From: Dehalococcoidia bacterium
GTDB lineage: Bacteria; Chloroflexota; Dehalococcoidia; Lucifugimonadales; Lucifugimonadaceae
Direction of reading: 5' to 3'
Assembly: GCA_022819585.1 (NCBI GenBank)
Contig: JAJEGY010000036.1
Coordinates: 28,928-92,927, forward strand
DNA: 64,000 nt
Positions 51,398-61,182 of the stretch are shown here, piece after piece; within the stretch, counting starts at the first letter, position 1; each line of letters begins with the position of its first letter. The notes under the pieces are model-generated. The model was not told where the DNA came from. It saw only the letters and a list, made by a program, of their open reading frames with translations, and searched no databases. The position numbers and the translations under genes are program-made.

Positions 51398-53407
51398 CTA
51401 CTGGACGATCGACTTCCCAACGAACTCATCTTTAAGGTCGCCTCGAAACACACCCACAATCTCCTCGACTTGATTGGTACCGATCCCAATCAACCGCGCC
51501 GCAGTGTGTGAAACATCGTAGAGATTCGCCGAATATTCTCCCTCGATATCCCGCGGCGAGACGCTCCCTGAGGCTGTTAATACCGTAGTCAAAACCGGAT
51601 TGATCGTATGCGTCGGAGCATCGTTCTCGATATTTCCGTGGTCTGACGTAACCACCATCGAATAACCGTTCGCACGAGCCACTCCGCTCAACTCCGCCAA
51701 GACCGCAACCGTCGCTCGATATGCCTCGGCGGCCGCCTCAAACCGCGTCGGCAGTAGATGACCGACCATATCCGTCGCCGCCAGATTACACATGATCAAC
51801 CGATGCTCACCCGCACCCATCGCCTCCGACACTAGCTGCGCAATCTCCCGCGTCTTCATCACTGGCCGAACGTAGAAATCCGAATCCGAATTCACCCCCT
51901 CAGCCATGCCATCCGAAGGCACTACCCATCTATCCTCCGATTTCGATCCCTGCTCAGCCTCCCGTCGGCCACGCACGAAATACCCCATGTGCGATGCCTT
52001 CACGCTCTCCGCAACCAGCAGATAAAGATCATCTTCCGACGTCAAACGGTCCCAATGACTAAGCAGATTCAACCGATGCGGCGTGATTGGGAAAGCCACA
52101 TTCACCCCGTAACTCGCCTCAAACTCGGCATCATACTCCGCCATCGCGCACATCCTAAGATTCAAATCATCGCGCATCCAGCTAAAGTCCCAATTCCTCC
52201 CACGCGACTTAGCCTCGCGATCCAGATACTCCCGCGCTCCGCACAATGCCGCCGTCTTCGCGCGCTGACGATCCGACCTGAAGTTGAGATTGATGAACGC
52301 ATCCCCCGGTTGTATCTTCGCAACTTCCACGTCTTGACGGGCTAGCACGATCGCTCCCACATCCGCATCCGTCTCACCCCGATCATGATGCTCTGTCACG
52401 ATCCTACGAACTTCATCTATGTTCGCGACACGTTCCCCTGTACCCTCCGTCAACATCGAATAATCGCAAATCGAATTCTCCTCCCTATAGTCCCGGTCCA
52501 TCGCCAACCCGCGCCCGATCACCCAAGCGAGCGAATCCATAGCGTCGTAACGCGTCAACAACCTCTCCAACTCGCCGAGATAACCGCCTTCAACCCCGTC
52601 AAGCTCCATCGAACCCCGTGCCGGCGCGTCCCGTCCATCCAATATCGCCTGCATCCGCACCCGGTTCGGCGACACGCCGATACGCTCAAAAACCAGTTCG
52701 TAGAACGCCTCGAGATGATTCCAAGCCGAATGCACACGCCCATCCGATCCCCGAATCCCTGAAAGCAAGAAGCAGAAATTGATGTTATTTCCCGCCTCCA
52801 AAGCCTCATTGATTGTCGAAACCATATGCTGGTTCTCGTAGAACGAACCATCAGTTATCGACTGCGAGATCTGCAACGGTATCTGCGGCGCCAGCGCCAG
52901 ATTGCCGATCTGCTGATGACCCGTCTCGGAATTGCCCTGAACCGGAGGATCGACATCCTCGTAACCAACCCAAACTCCCGACGCATTAGTAGGTACAGTC
53001 AAGTTCCGGTTGACTATTTCCGACCACGCCGGATCCTCGGCAAACCAAGGGATATACCGGTGCTCCAATGCGATACGCCGCCTTAGCGACCCGATCTCCG
53101 CCAACAGCCGTTGCTCTCTCAAGCGATCCCGTATCGCATCTACCATGTCCAAGACATCGATAGCCTCGCGCCACGTCAACCCCGGACTAACCCCCTCCGC
53201 CGTGATTGGCATCACCGCAAGCTTCGCCAAATCGAGCGGCATGTAGCTCTGCGGCGCAACTTCGAGAGCAGCATCCAACAACGCCCGTCGCGTCCTCGGG
53301 TTCAACTCCCCGATCACCCGCCGAGAAAGGTCCCTAACCCTATCCGGATCGAATCCCAAACCATCCGTCACTACCACGAGCGCCCGCCCGCGGTCCATCC
53401 TTCTCAT
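51398..53407 (-). CDS. gpmI: Phosphoglycerate mutase, 2,3-BPG-independent, enlarged
   Basis: 669 residues from ATG 53407, which lies 9 nt after the preceding stop; a TTG at 53422 would overlap it. Known iPGMs have about 510 residues. The metal residues are VVVTDG (D15), GNSETGH with catalytic serine S160, then SDGRVHSA (His), the ILDGRDAPA pair (D/R) and VVTSDHGN. In ordinary iPGMs the serine is near residue 62; here about 100 extra residues (20-155) separate it from D15, including a helical segment with repeated Arg. Interconverts 3- and 2-phosphoglycerate in glycolysis. First in its strand run after the DUF192 lipoprotein and ispH, so an operon of three. Confidence 0.87.
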   Translation of the reverse strand: MRRMDRGRALVVVTDGLGFDPDRVRDLSRRVIGELNPRTRRALLDAALEVAPQSYMPLDLAKLAVMPITAEGVSPGLTWREAIDVLDMVDAIRDRLREQRLLAEIGSLRRRIALEHRYIPWFAEDPAWSEIVNRNLTVPTNASGVWVGYEDVDPPVQGNSETGHQQIGNLALAPQIPLQISQSITDGSFYENQHMVSTINEALEAGNNINFCFLLSGIRGSDGRVHSAWNHLEAFYELVFERIGVSPNRVRMQAILDGRDAPARGSMELDGVEGGYLGELERLLTRYDAMDSLAWVIGRGLAMDRDYREENSICDYSMLTEGTGERVANIDEVRRIVTEHHDRGETDADVGAIVLARQDVEVAKIQPGDAFINLNFRSDRQRAKTAALCGAREYLDREAKSRGRNWDFSWMRDDLNLRMCAMAEYDAEFEASYGVNVAFPITPHRLNLLSHWDRLTSEDDLYLLVAESVKASHMGYFVRGRREAEQGSKSEDRWVVPSDGMAEGVNSDSDFYVRPVMKTREIAQLVSEAMGAGEHRLIMCNLAATDMVGHLLPTRFEAAAEAYRATVAVLAELSGVARANGYSMVVTSDHGNIENDAPTHTINPVLTTVLTASGSVSPRDIEGEYSANLYDVSHTAARLIGIGTNQVEEIVGVFRGDLKDEFVGKSIVQ

Positions 53408-53415
53408 CGATCCGT

Positions 53416-54366
53416 TCACCAACTGAACTCAACTCCTTCGAGATTGTCCAGATCTAAACCAAGACTAGCCAACCATCCAGCCGGCAATTCAAGAGCATAT
53501 CGCGCAGCTTCGCCAGAACCGTAACCGCTAGCCGCAGACGAGCAATGACTGCGCCACCTGCCGTCGTCGTATTGATCGGGACGAGGACACGGTTCCATAG
53601 TCAAGGCCTTAACAACGCCCCGAGAATCGTCCAAGTAAACAATGTCCAGCTGCGCATAAGTGTTGAACATCCAAAAGTTCAACGCGCGAGACTCCTCAAA
53701 CACGAACAACATTCCCGTACCGTACGGCACCGTTTCCCGACACATCAAGCCTTGCCGTCGCTCGTGAACTTCGTCGGCAACTTCGATAACCAAGGGAATC
53801 GATCTGGTCCCGATCCGCAGCTCCATCGCGCTAGTTGACAACAACTCGCGTCTGATCCCGTCAACACAATCCTCGTTCTCGACGAAAACGATCGAATCCA
53901 AGGGAGCGGGAGTTGGTGACGGCGTGTTCGTAGCCGTTGGTGTCGAAGTGCTAGTAGCCGTTGCAGATGCGGTAGCCGTGGCGGTCGACGTCGGTGCCGG
54001 AGTATCAGTAGGGGAGGGCTGAACTGTGGCCGTGGCAGTAGGAGTCGATATCACAGTAGGTGACGGCGTTTCGGTCGGCACCATAGTTGGCGAAGCAGTC
54101 GGCGTCTCAGATCTGACTGTCGGGGTCGCTGTTGGCACCAATCGGGCCACGGTTTGAATCGCAGTCGCTGTAGGTACCGCAGTATGCGTTGGTGATGGAG
54201 AAACTGCTGGCGAGGAAGATTGACTGGCAGGCGTCGAAGTAGGAACGGAAGTTATTTCAGGCAAGGGGGTAGTAGCAATCTCATCATCCGAACAAGCCGC
54301 CAGCAAAACCCCTCCCATCAATCCGGAGACTAGAGCGATGACTACAAATAGCCCGTTTGCCCTCAC
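53416..54366 (-). CDS. DUF192 lipoprotein with long Thr/Pro stalk
   Basis: 316 residues from GTG 54366, overlapping the ispH stop by 4 bp. Lipoprotein signal ends LLAACSD. About 130 residues of Thr/Ser/Pro repeats (PTPTATP-like) follow, then the DUF192 domain from about 185: GTRSIPLVIEVADEVHERRQGLMCRE, GMLFVFEESRALNFWMFNTYAQLDIVYLD. DUF192 is a small beta-barrel of unknown role near the envelope. The stalk may hold it away from the membrane. Confidence 0.85.
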   Translation of the reverse strand: MRANGLFVVIALVSGLMGGVLLAACSDDEIATTPLPEITSVPTSTPASQSSSPAVSPSPTHTAVPTATAIQTVARLVPTATPTVRSETPTASPTMVPTETPSPTVISTPTATATVQPSPTDTPAPTSTATATASATATSTSTPTATNTPSPTPAPLDSIVFVENEDCVDGIRRELLSTSAMELRIGTRSIPLVIEVADEVHERRQGLMCRETVPYGTGMLFVFEESRALNFWMFNTYAQLDIVYLDDSRGVVKALTMEPCPRPDQYDDGRWRSHCSSAASGYGSGEAARYALELPAGWLASLGLDLDNLEGVEFSW

Positions 54367-55352
54367 TCCAGCATCGAGCCGTCGTAAATAAATCCAGCTT
54401 CTTGAGCAGTCTCTCGAAGCCTTGACGGCAGCTTGAAGGTGATATTTTCCTCGCCCGATCCCACTTCGATTAGCTCGTCGTGTTCAATCGCGTCTACCAC
54501 AGCCCGGACGATCTTCTCAGGAGTCGATGCCCCTGAGGTGATGCCGATACGTTTTTTGCCCTCTAGCCACGCAGGGTCTAACTCTTCCGGCCCGTTGATC
54601 AGATACGCATCCACCCCCTCCTTAATCACTACCTCGCGCAGCCTGTTGCAGTTCGAACTGTTCTCTGCACCTATCACGAGAACCACATCAGACTCCCGAG
54701 CCAGATCTTGAGCCGCTGCCTGTCGATTCGTCGTCGCGTAGCAGATGTCGTTTCGAATCAGCGACTGGTCGAACTTCGATTTGATCTTGTCGACCGCCTC
54801 CGCGGTATCAGCCACCGACAAGGTCGTCTGCGTCAACACCACAACCTCGGAGTCATCTTCCCAGTCTGGAAGATCGTTGTCCTCTCTCTCGTCATACAAC
54901 GCCATCTCCGCCTGCCCCGTTGTCCCTATCACCTCTTGATGGCCCCGGTGTCCGACCAAGATCACGCGCTTGCCTTCGCTCGAATACTTCTTCGCCTCAT
55001 GGTGGACCTTCGTAACCAACGGGCATGTGGCGTCCAGCACCGTCAAATTCAGCGCTTTCGCCTTCTCGTAGTCCGACGGCGGAGAGCCGTGCGCGGAAAA
55101 GACCACCACCGATCCCTCGGGCACCTCCTCGACCTCTTCCACTGTGATCGCCCCGATAGCCTCGACATCGGCGACGACTTGAGGATTATGCACGATCTGA
55201 TGTTTGACATAGACCGGTGACCCATAGCGTTTTATCGCCAACTCAACGATGCCAATAGCCAAATCGACGCCAGCGCAGAATCCACGCGGACTGGCTATCG
55301 ATATTGTTCGACCCGATTTGATCGACGATTCCATTTCACGTCCGGTAGTCAT
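54363..55352 (-). CDS. ispH: 4-hydroxy-3-methylbut-2-enyl diphosphate reductase
   Basis: 329 residues. The three [4Fe-4S] cysteines are in RGFCAG (C26), DATCP (C110) and NDICYATTNRQ (C204). HxxxxHNP-type segments VHNPQVV and HGSPPSD, and the TSGASTPE motif, bind the substrate. It makes isopentenyl and dimethylallyl diphosphate in the last step of the MEP pathway, so the organism uses MEP rather than mevalonate. Start by ATG 55352; an in-frame Met at residue 7 is possible. First gene of the ispH-DUF192-gpmI run. Confidence 0.96.
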   Translation of the reverse strand: MTTGREMESSIKSGRTISIASPRGFCAGVDLAIGIVELAIKRYGSPVYVKHQIVHNPQVVADVEAIGAITVEEVEEVPEGSVVVFSAHGSPPSDYEKAKALNLTVLDATCPLVTKVHHEAKKYSSEGKRVILVGHRGHQEVIGTTGQAEMALYDEREDNDLPDWEDDSEVVVLTQTTLSVADTAEAVDKIKSKFDQSLIRNDICYATTNRQAAAQDLARESDVVLVIGAENSSNCNRLREVVIKEGVDAYLINGPEELDPAWLEGKKRIGITSGASTPEKIVRAVVDAIEHDELIEVGSGEENITFKLPSRLRETAQEAGFIYDGSMLE

Positions 55353-55388
55353 GACTACTGATGGTACAGGACACCACGCAATTCGTAA

Positions 55389-56765
55389 TTACCGATGATC
55401 TTTTACTACTAGCCAGAAGCCTATTCCGGATACCAGAAAGGCCAGACTACCAGACCCTAGAACCACCGCGTAACCTAGATATTCGATGGCGAAACCCAGT
55501 CCCGCCTCGTTTAACCCTCCGATGAAGAAGCCGCTTGAACGACCTACGATTGCGCCGGCCAAACCCGAGAGACTTGTCAGACTCAAGTCACGTGCCGCGG
55601 TGGACCGTCTAACCAAGTCATTTGCCACCGCCCAGCCGACTGAGAGATAGATACCTACACAGAAACCGATCGCCATCACGCCGGGTATCACCTCGATCAG
55701 CGAATGGGCATTCAGCAACAGCACCGATAGGACACCACCCGAACCAAGGATCCCGGAGATCAAGAGCAATACCCCTCGACCGATATAGTCCGAAAGCTTG
55801 CCGGCAGGATAGACCACCAAGGCGGCGGATCCCACAAGCGCGGCAAGAATGTAGTTACCTCCCCTCGCAGGATTCTCCAATCCGATCACATCTTGAACGA
55901 AGAACAACGCGTTCGTTTGGACCGCCGTCATCGCCGCGAGAAGCAGCGCCATCGCCGACAGGAAAAAGTAATACCGAACACTGCTCCAACGCTCTTCCTC
56001 TTCTGCAAAGTCCACAACAGGTTCGACCATCTCGCCAATCGGGGATTCAGTTGTCGAACGCGAGACTGGGACGCGCAGGGCCAAAAGCGTGTAGATCGTC
56101 GTCCCCAATAGAACCGCAACCATCACAATCACCGAGAACCACATCCACTGCGGCGCGTCGTCGATATGGTAGTTCGACATTAAGAAAACCACCAACATCG
56201 CAACGAAACCTGCACCCAGCAATCGCATCAGATTCAAGTACCCCGATGCCCGGCCGCGTTCTCTATCGTCAACATGATCAATGATCAACGCATTGGCCGG
56301 CCCTTGTGCCGTATTGCCGCTGATCTGCATCGCTGCGGTCACGAGCAACAACGCCAAGAAGCTGTTCACAAACCCGAACATCAACGTTGATACCGCCAGC
56401 CCAAAAAGTCCAAAGATGATGAACGGGTATCGCTTCAACGCCGGGATGCTGACTTTTCGGTCGCTGATCAGTCCGACTAAAGGCTGTACCACCGCCGCTA
56501 TCGCCAGACCAATAAGCGAGATCGCCGCCGCCAGACTCGTCTTGTCCAGTGTCCAACCCAACATCCTGACCGGATCATTGGCCGCTATCTCCGTCACCTT
56601 GTACTGCATCAGGATGCTGCCAAATGCCACCCAAACGCCCGACATGCCAAATGTGTAGACGCTGATGTTGAATAAACTCTGCGAACCGCGCCTGAAACGC
56701 GCTACCGGATTAGCATTTCGGGTGAGCGCGACCGCGGTATCAATTGCCAAACGAGTCGAAGCCAT
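55389..56765 (-). CDS. MFS transporter
   Basis: About 458 residues from ATG 56765 (GGGGA four nt ahead). Twelve helices. QPLVGLISDRK is the MFS loop between helices 2 and 3 (GxLxDRxG-type), repeated in the second half as YPAGKLSDYIGRG. VDDRERGRASGYLNLMRLLG is similar to glycoside-pentoside-hexuronide or SLC45-like porters, suggesting sugars or related compounds. Central loop is Glu-rich (VEPVVDFAEEEERW). Upstream of ispH on the same strand, separated by 36 bp, so possibly co-transcribed. Confidence 0.85.
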   Translation of the reverse strand: MASTRLAIDTAVALTRNANPVARFRRGSQSLFNISVYTFGMSGVWVAFGSILMQYKVTEIAANDPVRMLGWTLDKTSLAAAISLIGLAIAAVVQPLVGLISDRKVSIPALKRYPFIIFGLFGLAVSTLMFGFVNSFLALLLVTAAMQISGNTAQGPANALIIDHVDDRERGRASGYLNLMRLLGAGFVAMLVVFLMSNYHIDDAPQWMWFSVIVMVAVLLGTTIYTLLALRVPVSRSTTESPIGEMVEPVVDFAEEEERWSSVRYYFFLSAMALLLAAMTAVQTNALFFVQDVIGLENPARGGNYILAALVGSAALVVYPAGKLSDYIGRGVLLLISGILGSGGVLSVLLLNAHSLIEVIPGVMAIGFCVGIYLSVGWAVANDLVRRSTAARDLSLTSLSGLAGAIVGRSSGFFIGGLNEAGLGFAIEYLGYAVVLGSGSLAFLVSGIGFWLVVKDHR

Positions 56766-56905
56766 CAAGTCCCCACGAGGCAGTTAAAGGAACATGCCAG
56801 AACATCGGCACCTGCCAACCAATTTACACTAGCCTTTCCCAATTTCCATAAACAATACGAATTCACACCTTCCAACGCGCTCCCAAAGACGAAAGGCGAA
56901 GAAAG

Positions 56906-57259
56906 ATGACTGCAGAACGACGATTTTACACATGGCGAAAGTGCTCGACGTGTCGAGATGCTCAGAAGGCTCTCGACCAAGTCAGCGTCGAGGTCGAAGA
57001 GCGCGATTTCTTTGAGGACCCCATGTCCAGAGAGGAACTCGCAGGTTTAGTCGCAGCTGCAGGCATCGAAAACCTCTTCTCATGGCGCAGTCCCAGCGCA
57101 AAACCATACCGTGAACGTCGCGACTCGGTGACCGAAGCCGAACTCATCGACGCGATGCTCGCAGAGCCGCGTCTCATCCGCAGGCCGATCATCATTTCCC
57201 CAGACGCAGATCCCATCATCGGCTTTGACCGAAAAGCATACGCCCAACTTAGACCCTGA
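56906..57259 (+). CDS. ArsC/Spx-family thioredoxin-fold protein
   Basis: 117 residues. FYTWRKCSTCRDAQKALD has the CxxC redox pair, and REELAGLVAAAGIENLFSWRSPSAKPY and RRPIIISPDADPIIGF are the ArsC-family core (arsenate binding and RP turn). Typical ArsC has a single active cysteine near the start; the CSTC motif here resembles the YffB/Spx-like subfamily. Could reduce arsenate or a protein disulfide. Ends 75 bp before prs on the same strand. A ribosome site GAAGAAAG is close to the ATG. Confidence 0.88.
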   Translation: MTAERRFYTWRKCSTCRDAQKALDQVSVEVEERDFFEDPMSREELAGLVAAAGIENLFSWRSPSAKPYRERRDSVTEAELIDAMLAEPRLIRRPIIISPDADPIIGFDRKAYAQLRP

Positions 57260-57333
57260 GGTTGGGAACTCCCAAACTGGGTGCTAGAATCGAGATTCGC
57301 GTCGCCACATCCAGCAACCGAGTTTCGCAACCT

Positions 57334-58290
57334 ATGCACCCGATTAACGGAGGACCCGTAATCCTATCCGGAAGGGCTCACGAAGGCCTGTCGGAAAAAA
57401 TATGCGAATACCTCGGCATAGCAGTCGGTGAAGCTGACGTCTTCAAGTTCTCAAACGACAACACGTTCGTCCGCATCCTGGAGAACATAAGAGCACGAGA
57501 CGTCTTCGTCGTCCAACCTACCGTCGAACCGGTCAACGATCACATCATGGAGATGCTGATCATGATCGACGCCGCTCACCGTGCATCCGCCGGGCGTATC
57601 ACCGCCGTCGTCCCGTATTACAGCTACGCACGCACCGACAAAAAAGACCAGCCACGCGTCCCAATCACTGGGCGTCTGATCGCTGACCTCCTCGAAACCG
57701 CTGGCGCAGACAGGTTTCTGACCGTCGATCTCCACGCAGGCCAGGTCCAAGGATTCTTCAAAGTCCCCGTCGACGAACTCACCGCTATGCCGATGCTCTC
57801 GAAATACTTCGTGGAGAAAGAACTGGACGCTCCAGTCGTCGTATCTCCTGATATCGGAAGCACAAAACGAGCCCGCGACTTTGCACACTTACTGGATGCT
57901 CCGTTGGCAATCGTCGAGAAACGTCGTACCGGTAATGACGACAACGTCGAAACCCACAACGTCATTGGTGATGTCAACAATCGCAACGCCATCTTGATCG
58001 ATGACGAAATCGCCACCGGCGGTACGATGTTGGCCGCTGCCGAAGGGCTCCGCATGAACGGTGCGCGTGAGGTCTACGTCGCCGCCGCACACGGAGTATT
58101 TCCCAATGGCGCAGCACGTCGCCTCGCCGAACGACCCGAGATCTCGGAAATCGTCATCACCGACACAGTACCATTGCCACCAGAGAAGCAGCACAACAAG
58201 ATCAGAGTGCTATCGATCGCACCGTTAATCGGTGAAGCTATCGATCGAATCCACAAGGGCAGATCCGTCGGCGCGCTCTTCCCCGACTAA
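57334..58290 (+). CDS. prs: Ribose-phosphate pyrophosphokinase
   Basis: 318 residues from ATG 57334 (the frame extends upstream, but MHPINGGPVILSGRAHEGL is the normal beginning of PRPP synthetase). Features: DVFVVQPT, YYSYARTDKK, DLHAGQVQGFF, SPDIGSTKRARDFA, and the PRPP-binding loop ILIDDEIATGGTM. Makes PRPP from ribose 5-phosphate and ATP for nucleotide, histidine and NAD synthesis. Between the ArsC-like gene and secA; a hairpin at 58300-58322 follows. Confidence 0.96.
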   Translation: MHPINGGPVILSGRAHEGLSEKICEYLGIAVGEADVFKFSNDNTFVRILENIRARDVFVVQPTVEPVNDHIMEMLIMIDAAHRASAGRITAVVPYYSYARTDKKDQPRVPITGRLIADLLETAGADRFLTVDLHAGQVQGFFKVPVDELTAMPMLSKYFVEKELDAPVVVSPDIGSTKRARDFAHLLDAPLAIVEKRRTGNDDNVETHNVIGDVNNRNAILIDDEIATGGTMLAAAEGLRMNGAREVYVAAAHGVFPNGAARRLAERPEISEIVITDTVPLPPEKQHNKIRVLSIAPLIGEAIDRIHKGRSVGALFPD

Positions 58291-58299
58291 AGTCCGCCT

Positions 58300-58322
58300 G
58301 CGTGAGAGCCTGAATCTCACGC
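58300..58322 (+). terminator. Hairpin between prs and secA
   Basis: 8-bp stem (58300-58307 with 58315-58322), 7-base loop. No T-run. Could be a weak terminator after prs or a regulatory structure in the secA leader. Confidence 0.45.
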
Positions 58323-58341
58323 CACAACCAAGAGCCGAACA

Positions 58342-61176
58342 ATGATCGGAAAACTACTAGGAAAATTAGTAGGCGATCCGAACGAGAAACAGCTCAAACA
58401 GCTGCATCCGATCGTCGAACAGATCAACGCACACGAAGATTCGATGCGCGACTTGATGGACGACGACCTCGCCGCGCTTACCTACGAGTTCAAATCCCGT
58501 CTCAACAGCGGCGAAACGATCGAAGATATCCTTCCCGAAGCTTTCGCCGCCGTCCGAGAAGCATCCACGCGCGTCTTGGCGATGCGCCACTTCGACGTTC
58601 AGATGATCGGTGGCATCGTCCTCCACCAAGGCAAGATCGCCGAGATGCGTACTGGCGAAGGCAAGACCTTAGTCGCCACTCTCGCCGCATACCTCAACGC
58701 CCTCGACGACAAACCCGTCCACGTCGTTACCGTCAACGACTACCTCGCCAAACGTGACGCCGAGTGGATGGGCCCCGTATACCAATTCATGGGCCTCTCC
58801 GTCGGTTGCTTGCAACAAAACAATCAGTCATTCGTCTTCGATGAAAACTTCCGAGAGGACGGCGCTCCTCAAGAACGCGAAGACGCCTCCTCCAAATTCG
58901 CATCCGTTGTAGGGACCCAACTCCGACCAGCCACCAAAGTCGAAGCATACGCCTGCGACATCCTGTATGCCACAAACAATGAACTCGGCTTCGACTATCT
59001 CCGCGATCACATGGTCAGCAGACCAGAAGACCGAGTTCAAAAAGCCCTCGCATACGGCGTCGTAGACGAAGTAGACAACATCCTCATCGACGAAGCCCGG
59101 ACCCCTCTACTCATCAGCGGACCAGGCATCGAGACGGGTCGCGACTACTCACGCTTCTCCTCTCTCGCCACTCGCCTAAAACCCGAGATCGACTTCGAGG
59201 TAGACCTCAAACGCAAAAACGTCTCACTCACCGAAGTCGGCAGCGAAAAAGCCGAACGAATGCTTGGCGTACAAACCCTCTACAGCGAATCCGGCGAAGA
59301 CCACGAACTTCCCCACCTCGTAGAAAACGCCATCCGAGCCGAACACATCTACCTCCGCGACCGCGAATACGTAGTCCGAGATGGCGAGATCATCCTAGTC
59401 GACGAATTCACCGGGCGCCTCATGGAAGGCAGACGCTTCTCCGACGGCCTGCACCAAGCCTTAGAGGCAAAGGAAAAAGTCCGCGTCCGAGCCGAGTCCG
59501 CAACCTACGCCACCATCACCCTCCAAAACTACTTCCGCATGTACGACAAGCTCAGCGGAATGACCGGTACCGCCGCAACTGAAGCCGAAGAACTGTCCAA
59601 GATTTACAGCCTTGAAGTCGTAGCCATCCCCACAAACCGCGAAGACAAGCGCATCGACCACCAAGACCTCATCTACATGAACGAAGGGGCCAAGTGGAAC
59701 GCCGCCGCCGACAAGATCCAAGAAGTCAGCAACGCTGGCCGCCCCGTCCTTGTCGGGACCACAACCATCGAAAAGTCCCAGATAATCGCCAACCTCCTCA
59801 AAAAGCGAAATGTCAACCATCGGGTCCTTAACGCCAAAGAGCACGAATCAGAATCCCATGTAATCGCACAAGCAGGCATCCCGGGCGCTGTAACCGTCGC
59901 TACAAACATGGCCGGTCGAGGTACCGACATCATCCTAGGCGGGAACCCCGATGCCGTCGTCGACACTAACTCCAAACGAAACGGACGCCAAAACCGCCAC
60001 AAGTCCAGAAACGGCCACGCCGCCGATCCTATGGCAGTCTGGCAAGAAGAACACGACGGAGTAATTGCCAAAGGCGGTCTCTTCGTACTCGGCACAGAGC
60101 GCCACGAATCACGCCGTATCGACAACCAGCTACGCGGCCGCTGCGCCCGTCAAGGCGACCCCGGCGAGACCCAATTCTTCCTCTCCGTCGACGACGAGTT
60201 GGTTCGACGCTTCGGAGGCGACCGCATCAAGAGCACCCTCGAGATGTTCAAGTGGGAAGAAGATGTCCCGGTCGAAAACGCGGTCCTCGTCAAATCCGTC
60301 GAAAACGCACAGCAGAAGGTCGAAGGCATCAACTTCGAAATCCGAAAGCAACTCGTCGACTACGACGACGTAGCAAACACCCAGCGCGACGTCGTCTACC
60401 AGATGCGAGACCGCATCGTCGACGGCGGCGATTTCCGAGACGAGATCCGCGACTACATCAAATCCGCCCTCAGCACCATCGTCGCAGTCCACCTCGACGG
60501 CGACATCATTGAGTGGGACATCCCCGGCTTCCAACAAGCTATCCGACGCTATTTCCCAATCGTCGAAATCTTCACTACCGAAGACGATGTGGCCAGCAAG
60601 TCACAGCAAGACATCGAAAAAGAACTCCACGACTACGTGGACAAGGTTTACGCCGAACGCGAACTCCTCTTCGGCGATGAAAACCTGAAGATGATCGAGC
60701 ACAGCGTCCTCATCCGCGTCCTAGATCGACATTGGGTAGGCCACCTCACACGCATGGAAAACATGCGACAATCCATAGGCCTCCAAGCCATCGGACAACG
60801 CGACCCCCTCGTCCAGTACCGCACCATGTCGTTTCAGATGTTCAACGAGATGAACGAAGAGATACGCAACGAAGTCGCCCGAACCATCTTCCATCTCGCT
60901 CCTCATATCCCTCAACAATCAACCCAACTCGCAAGCGCACCAACCGAAGCGCTGAAAACCGACGCCTTGGCCGCGGCTCAACGTATCGCCCTTGCCCAGG
61001 CCGGACAACAAAGCGTGATGTCATCAGCCAACGCACCACAGCAGGGCATCGGCCAACAAACCATCACCAGCGTGAACGCCCCGACTCACACTGAAGACGG
61101 ACGTCGCCTCTCACGTCGAGAACGACGAGCCATCGAGCGTCGCAACAAGAAAAAAGGCGCTAAAGCGGCAGGGTAA
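58342..61176 (+). CDS. secA: Preprotein translocase ATPase SecA
   Basis: 944 residues. MRTGEGKTLVATL (Walker A), DYLAKRDAEWM, DEVDNILIDEARTPLLISGP (Walker B), FRMYDKLSGMTGTA, TNMAGRGTDIILGGN and ERHESRRIDNQLRGRCARQGDPG are all standard SecA segments. It drives Sec-dependent export by pushing proteins through SecYEG. The usual C-terminal Zn motif with three cysteines is missing; instead the tail is Gln/Ala-rich then basic (RRERRAIERRNKKKG), as in some Chloroflexota. A 30-residue insertion near 545-570 is rich in Asn/Lys/Arg/His. Starts after a hairpin and is followed by a hypothetical gene (6 bp). Confidence 0.97.
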   Translation: MIGKLLGKLVGDPNEKQLKQLHPIVEQINAHEDSMRDLMDDDLAALTYEFKSRLNSGETIEDILPEAFAAVREASTRVLAMRHFDVQMIGGIVLHQGKIAEMRTGEGKTLVATLAAYLNALDDKPVHVVTVNDYLAKRDAEWMGPVYQFMGLSVGCLQQNNQSFVFDENFREDGAPQEREDASSKFASVVGTQLRPATKVEAYACDILYATNNELGFDYLRDHMVSRPEDRVQKALAYGVVDEVDNILIDEARTPLLISGPGIETGRDYSRFSSLATRLKPEIDFEVDLKRKNVSLTEVGSEKAERMLGVQTLYSESGEDHELPHLVENAIRAEHIYLRDREYVVRDGEIILVDEFTGRLMEGRRFSDGLHQALEAKEKVRVRAESATYATITLQNYFRMYDKLSGMTGTAATEAEELSKIYSLEVVAIPTNREDKRIDHQDLIYMNEGAKWNAAADKIQEVSNAGRPVLVGTTTIEKSQIIANLLKKRNVNHRVLNAKEHESESHVIAQAGIPGAVTVATNMAGRGTDIILGGNPDAVVDTNSKRNGRQNRHKSRNGHAADPMAVWQEEHDGVIAKGGLFVLGTERHESRRIDNQLRGRCARQGDPGETQFFLSVDDELVRRFGGDRIKSTLEMFKWEEDVPVENAVLVKSVENAQQKVEGINFEIRKQLVDYDDVANTQRDVVYQMRDRIVDGGDFRDEIRDYIKSALSTIVAVHLDGDIIEWDIPGFQQAIRRYFPIVEIFTTEDDVASKSQQDIEKELHDYVDKVYAERELLFGDENLKMIEHSVLIRVLDRHWVGHLTRMENMRQSIGLQAIGQRDPLVQYRTMSFQMFNEMNEEIRNEVARTIFHLAPHIPQQSTQLASAPTEALKTDALAAAQRIALAQAGQQSVMSSANAPQQGIGQQTITSVNAPTHTEDGRRLSRRERRAIERRNKKKGAKAAG

Positions 61177-61182
61177 TCTCTC

